Source: Grifola frondosa (lineage: Eukaryota; Basidiomycota; Agaricomycetes; Polyporales; Grifolaceae). From it: a stretch of 64,000 nucleotides of DNA. The notes below the pieces were generated by a model that searched no databases, had not been told where the DNA came from, and saw nothing but the letters and a program-made list of their open reading frames with translations. The position numbers and the translations under genes are program-made. Shown here piece after piece: positions 55,846 through 64,000 of the stretch. Location of the stretch: positions 310,001 to 374,000 of the forward strand of contig LUGG01000024.1 of assembly GCA_001683735.1 (NCBI GenBank). Reading direction: 5' to 3'. Positions within the stretch are counted from its first letter, which is position 1. Every line of letters starts with the position of its first letter.

Positions 55846-57795
55846 TCAATCAACTCGCCGTGGGCTGTTGGGAACAAGGGCCCACAAGAATACCATGAAG
55901 CTCATCATTGAGACAAGCCTGCCCTCGATAAGATAAGCAACATCATTTCCGAGGCTAATCGCACGCGCAGAACACTCACAGAGGCTGAAGACTCTTGATA
56001 CCCTCTCGAGACGCGAGCGCACCAGTGAGGAACGGCAAGAATGCAGAGCCTGCTTGTCCAAAGCCAGCGATCCATCCAATGCATCCCGTGAGCAGCCACG
56101 GCGGGAGTATGCGACTAGAATGGTTCATCACGATTGGGTAGATGGGCCCGAGGAGCACGCCGACGAAGGAGACTGCGACAGCACCGCCGATGAGAGAGGG
56201 TACTAGCCAAATTACTAGTTCAAAGCTGATAGAAACGTGAAGTAATCATTTTAGCGCTAGACGTGCGACGATGAGAACACAGCTTACCCGATAGCTAGAA
56301 TGGCATAAAGGAAAATCACACGGCGTTCGCCGATCTGTGAGATGCGTGAGCCTAAGGCGCAGTCGCATGAAATGTTGCTGACCTTCTGGTTGACCCATAA
56401 CAGCCCCACGCGACCGAGTGTCAATCCTAATCGAATGTCAGCAGTAATACCACCATTGGGACCACAGCTAAAACGTACCGCCAAAGAATCCCGATGAAAT
56501 GTATCCTGCTGAGGGACCGCCTCCGCGGAGGTCCACCACATAAGTAACAATCCAGCCTGGTGTTTACAAGTTATGCTTGATCAGTATCAAGTTCTAAGAA
56601 GTAACTCTCGCCTCCAATGGTTACTTCCACACCGACGTAGATAAGGATGAAAAATGCGACCAGATGAAGTGCTCGGAGTCGGAATATCTGTTTATATTTG
56701 CCGCCTTCTTCAGCGGACTCCGTCCTCTCGGGAGGAGGAGCCTGTCCGATTTCTGCAAGGCAATCTGTGTAACCCGTCTAGTTCAGACATCTGACGTTCG
56801 TCCAATAAATAGAGGGGAGATACCATCTTGGTTCTTGAAACGGAACACCGCGATGAGCAGAACAACGTTCGATAGGGCGACACCAAGTGATACTAGGTAA
56901 TGGAAAGACCATCGTGGTAGGGTCGAGAACTGTGTCGCCACCAGCGGCATGAGAACGCGCCCGCACCTGAGCAGCCGTGAACAAACTTCCTCGTTACCGA
57001 ACGAAAAATGTTATCACCATAGACAGCGTGCAGAATCCCCATCTTCGTGGAGGCATTGTCTTTCAAGCTCGCTACGAAGCCATTGGCTCCTGCATCCTGT
57101 TCAATCGTGGTTAAATTAATAGTGTTTCGACCTGAAATTCGCCTACCTGTAGGGCAAGACCAAAGCCGTTTACTGCATAAGCGATCACAAACACTGGGAA
57201 GGGCGGAGCGGGAGCTTCGAGAGCATATCCTATAACCTGTGCGGAAGCTCCTGCAAAATTGATCCATCAAAATTAGCTCTAAATGTACAGGTATTTTCCC
57301 ACCCATAACCATGACCTTCATAGGAAAAAGAAGGTAAGTGACATTGAAATAAATTAAAATACCGGCAGACATACTGTACCGAACCCGAATCGGTCCGTTA
57401 GTGCAACATTGGCTGCTGCCGCGGTTATAAAACCCTGCGGGCACTCAGAATTGTGGAACGAGATGCGAAAGATATTGAGATATTTTCTCACAATACAATT
57501 GGATACAAAAATCAGAGATACCACTGCAAATCCAACCTGAGACAAGCCTCTCAATATAGCGATTCACTGTAAGAAAAGCAAGACCTACGTGATATACACT
57601 CTGAATCCGTGGCAATAATGGGCCAGTAGTTCCGTCATTCCATCCTGCAAGGTATAGAGTCCAACAGAGCGTCGCGAATTGGATATGAGCCTTTCGGCGA
57701 GAAGCAGGAGTGGAAGCTGACACAGCAGATGCAGGAGCCCTTTCGGTGACGGAGTTCTCTATAGGCCCCATTTCAATGACCTCCACCGACTTCAT
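55846..57795 (-). CDS. MFS transporter (tandem copy 1)
   Basis: Minus strand, multi-exon. It starts MKSVEVIEMGPIENSVTERA (an open frame continues further upstream, so the start may be earlier) and has the family signature LYLAGWNDGTTGPLLPRIQ in helix 1. Later exons give IPVFVIAYAVNGFGLALQ-like and FAASLKDNAS-like segments, LLGPIYPIVMNHSSRILPP and ALASREGIKSLQP. The last exon reads LLVSMMSFMVFLWALVPNS and stops at 55846. It is about 12 helices long and paralogous to the gene at 53160-55187 along its whole length, so the pair arose by tandem duplication. Transport substrate unknown. Confidence 0.78.
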
Positions 57796-58650
57796 GTCTT
57801 CATGATTCGCGACCGTAACTGAAGCCTGAGGAGGTGACTTGATGCGACCGCAAGCCTGAACGGATGTCGTGGCTGCGGTAGTTTCAGCACCGATGCATGA
57901 TGAGCCGAATAATGATAGTACACATTGAACTTCTATAAAAGCTTGATTGACGGATAGATGTGAGATTACTGTAGATTATACAGACCAAACTGGCGCTGAG
58001 CGCTGGGGTGACACAAGTTGTATTAGGGCACACGCCTCTGCTTGTCCAGTGTTCGGGATGAGATGAATCTCAAGCGGGCGGCCCGGAGGTATTTACGTAC
58101 TAGGCGCGCAATAGCTATATATATTGATAAACACACTAATTCTGCAGTATACTACTTCGAAACGCTAAATAACGCAATCTTTTTCGTGGTTCTCCCTCAA
58201 ATTGGTAGCTACTTTGTCTTTCTCTTCCCTAAAGGATAACAAAAAATACCGACAGCTGCTACGACAGTTTTTCCCGAGACGCCCTGATTAGTACGAAATT
58301 CAATAGAGATGTTTATGGCGCCCCCGCAACCGACGGCCGACGGCCAGTAGTTCGTCTGGATGCTGTCGCACGTCACAAGCTGCGACAGGGTCTCTGTCAT
58401 AGGTATGGTAAGTATATCACTTCAAAGACCTTCTTATGAGACACGCTTTCTCCCAGTGATTCAGCCTGAAGTCCACCCATAATCTTCACTTGCGCATCTT
58501 TCGTCGTCACGGCCTTCGCTGATGCGACACCCTTTTTCCGAGCATGCCATTCATAAACGCGGCAAACCACGTTCAAGCATATGGACAGTAGTAAGTCGCG
58601 GCTCAATCATCTTACACCGCAGGCTCGAGCTGATCATGTGCATCGTTCAT
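57796..58650. other. Intergenic region, no gene assigned
   Basis: Upstream of the MFS gene (minus) and of the DUF6533-like gene (plus). Frames at 58042-58239 and 58397-58606 show no known motif. Confidence 0.4.
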
Positions 58651-60192
58651 CAGTATTGGGCAAACATATGTCAGTACTGCTGCAAGAAGTGAGTTCAGAG
58701 CCCATTCTTTGGAGAGCGTCCTGATCGGGCGGTTGATTTTGTTGTAGCGCTCACCATCTTCGACTATCTCCTCACTTTCGATGTTGAAGTCCAATGTATA
58801 TGGAATGCGCCGTTCTCTGGAGTGACTCTTTTATTCTTCGTAAACCGCTATATTAATGTGGTCGTCACCGTCTTCGTATTTCTCTCCATGACAATATTTG
58901 AACCCAGCCCTCTCGTACGTATATTATCCTACATGAAAAAGCTAGTATCTTAAAATAACCTTGATTTCAGATGTAAGACTTATATTGGGCCATCAATTTG
59001 CCAAGGCTGAACAGTTCCCGTGGCTTCTTGCAGTTGCGATATTCTGGAGCGAGTAGTGCAGTCGGAATTAATCTTGGTTTCGTTCTGTTTCACAGGCATG
59101 TCATACTGTTGATTGTGCATCCTGTCATACTGAAGTCCACATGCAAGTGTTTTCCTCATTGCGAGTATATGTCCTAACAGATCGACGATGGCTTCTTACG
59201 ATGATCGTCTTTCTCGTCGCAATGGTGTCGCCAGTCATCAACACTGTCTGTTCGCCCAAACGTCCTTGGCCTTTTCAATCACTAATTTATTCGTCAGTTT
59301 ACATGGATTCAGTCGATAGCTGTGGTACAGTCTGACACTGGCGGACACTGTACCAGAGTCTTCTCCCCAATCATAGACATATATAACGAGTGAGTCTCTT
59401 GATTATTCTCAATATCCCGGTCCACGAATTAAAGTGTATATAGGCGTTAGTGTTTAGATTCGCGTAGCTCCCTTCATGGTGCTCATGATCGTGTTTCAGT
59501 TATACTCATAACTCGGGTTTTCATGATCGCATGCGACACCCTTGTGATAGTCTTTACCGTGAAGAGGACGACCATTGATGTGCAAAGCTTTGTTTCGCGT
59601 GTTCACACCAGAATCGGCGTTGTGTCTGCGACATTGTTGAGAGATAGTACGATCTTCCCTCTCCTTCCAACGATCCTGTCTAATGATCTTGTCCAACAGG
59701 TACTACATATTTTATGTGAGATCATGAAAACTGCCGCGTTTTGCACCCAGGACTCTGACCTATGAAATCAGGGTGCTTCTGCTGATGAATGTAGCTCAAA
59801 TCGTGATATCTGCACGGAATGTGGGTGTTGAGGCCATTAAATTTTCCTCGAGTCTTGTTAATAGTTGTTGCAGGGACCGACATTAGTGTCCGGTCTTTTC
59901 TCTCCGTTTGTTCTACCCCGTCTTCCATGACTATTCGTGACTGAAATATCTTGTGCAGAATCACCTCCGTACTCACTTCACGCATGATACTCGATCTCCG
60001 TCAAGCAAATCGCACCCTTAACGCTGACTTCACCTCTTGTTCGTCACATCTGATTCTGATGAACAAATTGATGTAGGCGAGGACGGCGATTTGGATAACG
60101 ATCCCTACCATGAAGCTGTCGATCGCGCTGCCACACCCCTCAGCGAGCTTCATCTGCGAGTTGCAGCACGGGACCCGCTACCAATACCATGA
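58651..60192 (+). CDS. DUF6533-type fungal multi-pass membrane protein, possibly degenerate
   Basis: Plus-strand exon pieces follow the family order: YVSTAARTLTIFDYLLTFDV (the DYLLTFD signature, across an intron ending at 58747), SGVTLLFFVNRYINVVVTVF (to about 58917), MQVFSSLRVYVLTDRRWLLT with MIVFLVAMVSPVINTV (59141-59250), FMIACDTLVIVFTVKR (59521 on), TRIGVVSATLLRDSTIFPLL, LLMNVAQIVISAR and MILDLRQANRTLNADF. An acidic C-terminus, GEDGDLDNDPYHEAVDRAA, ends at a TGA at 60190. DUF6533/DUF6534 proteins are abundant in Agaricomycetes with about seven helices and no known role. Some segments (59000-59110, 59280-59500) could not be threaded without stops, so it may be a pseudogene, and the first exon is not identified. 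Confidence 0.55.
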
Positions 60193-61313
60193 CTAGTGTT
60201 ATTTCATCAGAGCAAACTCCGCGAGATTGGTCAATCTGTCGCCCCAAAGAATCCACTTTGCGCAATCTGAGGTGGCGAGCCTTGGTGGCACAGGATCAAA
60301 CACAGGTCTGCGAACGCTCCCCCACCTTCTGGCCCGATTCCTAGGTTTGTGGGTCTTGCGGAAGACACGATGTTGCTGGTCGAGCAGAAAACAAATCAAT
60401 GCATCCCGTAACGTTTGACTGGTGTCTGAGTCTCGGTTCTTCTGTATTATCAAGAAGTAGGATTGAGCGGCGTATAATGCACATGGTGGCTCCTAGTACG
60501 AAGCATTTACTCGTAATCTTACTCACTTTCCAAACTTGGTTCTCCACGTCAATGTCGGCCACGTTGAGATTTCTCATCCCCTGCTGCATGTGAATTACTG
60601 ATCATATCGCGACCGAAAGACGGGCACCGTGCACGACCTTATATATCAGGGACTTTCAGTATCGGTGACATATCGTGTCTGACATGGTGGTATGTGCATT
60701 ATCGTTTTGAGGTCAGAATGAGAGCAACTAATTATGTGAACAAATATTCTCAATCAGAAAAAGGTGTGCACTTGGTGCAATAGTCAGTACTTATCATCTA
60801 GAGGCCTTAATGCAAAGTCAAGATATTGAATATGCATTATTCTCATCTGCCACTGAGAGCGGTAAACGTTCAATCAAATCCAACCTACTGATGGCGTCGG
60901 CTTCTGCAAACAAACCACCGACCCCAAACGATGCACCGAGGAGCCTGGAGACTTTTACGAGGAAGCGCTGCATATTATGAGGAAGTTTCACTACGGCCAT
61001 AGGACCAAAACTCTCTGGAAGCCGGCGCTGCAGCGATTTCTGGCCGCCAGTTGTTCTGTAATTGAATTGAAGATGTCTAGCCGTGTGCAAGAATTTTCAG
61101 ATAAGATGATTTGACCCGAAGCGCCGGCATGCCTGCTGGTGACTTGTATCAGACTACATCAGAAACTTCCGCCATCTCCAAACGAAGCAGTCGAATTCAT
61201 TCTAGCTGCTGTTTTCGTTCCGCATGGCATTTCCCTGTGCTATAAGGTTCAAATGTTCAATGATGCCGGCTCTTCTCCGGCTTCTCTAAATTCCCCCCAA
61301 GGAACAAAATACG
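60193..61313. other. Region without a recognisable gene
   Basis: Minus-strand frames at 60199-60453, 60341-60589 and 60818-61090 show no known motif. The last contains a stretch LGASFGVGGLFAEADAISRL, but no family was recognised. Confidence 0.4.
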
Positions 61314-61569
61314 ATGTGGCAGTCTGTGGCATTAGCTGCTGTCCTTGGTTTTGTGACGTCTCGGATTCTCCATTTCCTGCGGAATTTGAAGGTCAGCTGG
61401 TGTCCTACTAGTGAGTCATGACTGCACGCTTCGTAATATTCACTGTCGTATACAGAGTGTGCCGTATCTCCCTGGCTTTCGATGCGCGTTCGCAACACTG
61501 TCTCTGATAGGAGCAATTCTCCCAACCTCTTACTTTAATCCAGGCCTTGATTGGCAGTGGATATAGCGG
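61314..61569 (+). pseudogene. Cytochrome P450, N-terminal fragment
   Basis: The ATG at 61314 opens a membrane-anchor exon (MWQSVALAAVLGFVTSRILH) ending at a GTCAGC donor after LRNLK. The next exon reads SVPYLPGFRCAFATLSLIGA and ILPTSYFNPGLDWQW, then a TAG. Both exons and the intron position match the start of the P450 at 47118 (MWTTVVFAGVIVYLTSRVLH; SIGHLPGFRC; ILPTSYFNPGINWQW). Nothing of the remaining ~450 residues follows, so it is a truncated copy. Confidence 0.8.
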
Positions 61570-61736
61570 GCCTCCGATCCTTACCAGAACTGGTTTGAGG
61601 TGAGGGGGCGTGGGAACGCTGACTACCCCAACATCGCGATCTCCGATCCGCTCGCCACAAATGGCAATTGGATCCAAGTTCAACTCAAGTTGTCCTCAAA
61701 CCGCCATTAGAAACATCCATCCTCTTCTCGCCGCCC

Positions 61737-64000
61737 ATGTCCTCTCGCAAACCCGTATACCATCGTGTCATATACCCCTCAGACTGGCCTTGCTCTGTCA
61801 GTCAAATAGCTCACAATCTCTTTCAGCCTCTTCCATCATGTCTGGCCACAATACCATCTGCCGTCTCTGCGAGGGCGACAGCTATGCTACGCGAATTAAC
61901 TGCAGACATCTCCTCAAATCCGGCAATATGTGAAGATTCGGACGAGTGTAACGTCCATTCGAAGCTGAGAGGCATCCTTGACACTCTCCTGTCGACATCG
62001 GCTGCGTTGCGCCAGCGACGAGCTGCCTATAACTTTGGCGAGCCGGCGTCCACCGTACCGTTATGGTACCAATTGATGAAAGCTCTCTCGATGACATGCT
62101 GCGAGGATGTCTACATACTGTGAGCGTTATTGTACGTTTCTCGCACAGACACCCGCTCAACGTGCTCTGGTTTCCAGAGGCGAAACGCCTTTCATTCTAC
62201 CACGGACGGCGCTCATGACACACACGACGACGTTCGACTGGACGGAATTGCTACGATGCTGGCATGCCATATTGTGGACAAAGTCGAGCGGCAGTCACCT
62301 GCGTCTCCCATGGATGTCGACGATGCCGTATCTGATACCCGCAGCGTCAGTAGCATCCAGATGGAGGACAGGGATTGTTCTGGCAGCCCAGTGGTGCTGA
62401 TACGAAGCGACACGCACTCGGAAAAGATGTGCACTGAATCCGCGGGCACCGACTGCACGAGCGATTCCGATGCCAAGCCCCGTTCGTATTACTCGGCCAT
62501 TCCTGACCGTCCGGATCCTGAAGAATTCGATGGGTCTGATTGTTGGGGCAGCTATGTGGACGACGAATCTGGATCGAGCACAGCCTTATCTAGTGGCTCA
62601 TCGATTAAGGTGCCATTTGACGCCCACGTACTTCCAGGACATGGTCGAAGATATTTTGCGGCCCTTCCTCTTATCTGCGTTGCCGACGCAGACAATATTT
62701 CGCTCGTGATATCGAGCGTGCTGTACCAGAGACGCGTATGGGGAATCAACGAGCCTGTGGTCGGGATCTTCATACCGAAGACGGGAGCAATAGCGCATGT
62801 ACTGCTTGGTTGGCTTGACTCGGAAGACCTCGGATCAGAGGACGATGATATTCTGGTAAATTCTCATTTTCGCTTCCCATGATATGATCGCTGATGCGGA
62901 AATTGTGTGCAGCCGGTTCCACATATTGCGTGTGGCGGCGCTTACAAGCCATATCCGGCACAAGGAAAATTTGACTTGGCGGACCCGGTGCACATGCTGC
63001 AGTTCGCTCAGTTCGTGCTGAGCCTTCAGTCATCATTTGAAGGGATCATAAATGACTCGCGGAGTCCACAAATACAAGAGCTGTCGTGGCGATGCGACGG
63101 AGCGCCGAGTGTCGCATCACACGAGGACGAAGAATGCGATCGAGTGAAAGAGTGGTTGCGCTCAGTTCCGCCGGACTCTGGGTGCGTACAGAGTTTGTGG
63201 TTATCGATCAGATCATTTACAAATTTTCCGTTATAAGGGAAAGCTCGGACAGCAGCACGGATAGTTCTGAACCTCACACCCCATCTTCCAAATCCTTTGA
63301 GGACGCATCTATCACCATCGTTTGCGACATGCCGCGGAAGTCTGCGTTGAAGTCCTCATCATCATCGACTAAGGCTGCAATTGACATACCACGTTTTGTC
63401 ACTGTACCAGATGACGGAAGGTCAGTGGCGCAATGCTCCGGTTAGATTCACATTGATGTTGTTCTAATTTCTTTGCAGTCCGGCATCTATCGTCGAGGTC
63501 GGCGACGAGAACGTAGACGAGAAAACGAAAGAGAGTGCAATGGCGAAAGCGTCGTCCTCCAAGGGCAGCGCACCCAAGCCAAAGTCTGCCATATCGAGCT
63601 CATCGTGCGTAATATGCATGTAGTCTCGCTCAGCTTGATCTTGACCGATGTCGTTGCAGCCTTGGCAATAGGCCGACCGGAGGAATGCTTGAGAGCCTCA
63701 CCATATCAACGTGGCTGTTTGAACGAGGTGTCCTCCTAATTGCTTGTGCTAAGGTGACTGGCAAGTCAGAAGAACAGAAAGAGATCAATGCAATGGTCGA
63801 ACTTTACAATGACATGACTGCTTTCGTGTGGCCTGCGACGTGGAACGCGCCGGTATGTGGGCTGAGTTTTCCATGAGATGTGATGATTCATTCGTTTATT
63901 TTGAGTAGGGAAATCTTCCTGCCACTGACCCTTGCCTGTCTCCCATCAAAAACTGGTTGTTCGACACCAAGGTGGAGAAGTTCGGATCCGAGGTGGCCAC
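61737..64000 (+). CDS. Partial gene of a polypore-type expanded family, function unknown
   Basis: Multi-exon gene running off the right end of the window. The start at 61737 (MSSRKPVYHRVIYPSDWPCS) is the first plausible ATG. Later parts: MDVDDAVSDTRSVSSIQMED, a Ser/Asp-rich stretch, then the most conserved block HGRRYFAALPLICVADADNI with LYQRRVWGINEPVVGIFIPK and VLLGWLDSE (about 62640-62825). An exon with DLADPVHMLQFAQFVLSLQS follows (about 62915-63185), then a Lys/Ser-rich linker and FERGVLLIACAKVTGKSEEQ near 63720, and LPATDPCLSPIKNW near 63915. Proteins of this pattern are numerous in polypores; I know of no assigned function. Exact exon ends were not all fixed. Intron donors such as GTGAGC at 62121 and acceptors near 62150-62180 are ambiguous. 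Confidence 0.6.

Noticed and set aside
55499..55936. 145-codon plus-strand ORF between the MFS genes
   Set aside because: It overlaps the last exon of the MFS gene antisense and lacks any recognisable feature.
46155..57795. Secondary-metabolite gene cluster (P450 plus two MFS transporters)
   Set aside because: No backbone enzyme (PKS, NRPS, terpene cyclase) is present, and the housekeeping gene STN1 lies between them. Proximity alone is not enough.
58612..58794. Minus-strand frame with a DFNIESEEIVEDGERYNKIN stretch resembling a UbiA-type prenyltransferase motif
   Set aside because: The opposite strand encodes the DYLLTFD signature of a DUF6533 protein in a coherent exon series. The minus-strand resemblance has no supporting upstream or downstream motifs.

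Overview
The window is nuclear DNA of a filamentous basidiomycete, most likely an Agaricomycete of polypore type. Almost every gene is split by short introns (about 45-65 nt) with GTRNGT donors, YAG acceptors and CTNAC-like branch sites. The repeats are fungal (Ty3-type gag with a DUF4100-style tandem retropepsin polyprotein, hAT transposase), and several proteins belong to families typical of these fungi (DUF6533 membrane protein, GT61, a polypore-type expanded family at the right end). The species is an inference only.

Region 1-26.5 kb is repeat-rich. 0-4 kb holds an unassigned minus-strand protein and two tiny plus-strand spliced ORFs, one behind a TATA box. 3.9-10.9 kb is a minus-strand Ty3-like element with a 2.19-kb LTR, primer-binding site, frameshifted gag and an ORF with two retropepsin motifs, but no reverse transcriptase or integrase. 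10.9-18.2 kb is a large inverted structure around a decayed hAT transposase. A second copy of the 2.19-kb LTR (18.2-20.4 kb) is inserted inside its right arm. Two copies of one hAT-type MITE with 8-bp target duplications follow, then a decayed unassigned gene and a 2.3-kb foldback element (23.2-25.5 kb) carrying tRNA-like A/B boxes. Immediately after the foldback sits the most unusual item: a signal peptide followed by six tandem, mostly 57-nt, phase-1 mini-exons that each encode one copy of a ~19-residue peptide (25.58-26.39 kb).

Region 26.8-45.1 kb is gene-rich and mostly conserved: a Ser/Thr-rich single-pass membrane protein, a PITH-domain protein, mitochondrial ribosomal protein uS5m, a Ran1/Pat1-type protein kinase, the ATP synthase assembly factor Atp10, a GT61 glycosyltransferase and a triose-phosphate-translocator-family carrier. 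A small TIR element with palindromic ends lies just upstream of the uS5m gene.

Region 46-64 kb holds a cytochrome P450 gene with a degenerate C-terminal copy upstream and an N-terminal fragment 12 kb downstream, an unassigned small gene, the telomere CST subunit Stn1, two tandem MFS transporters, a DUF6533-type membrane protein and, running off the right end, a member of an expanded polypore family of unknown function.

Read frameshifts with caution. The two LTR copies differ mainly by single-base indels in their first 1.75 kb, and several otherwise intact conserved genes (GT61, TPT, Stn1) each lack exactly one base. This looks like sequence or assembly indel error rather than widespread pseudogenisation.
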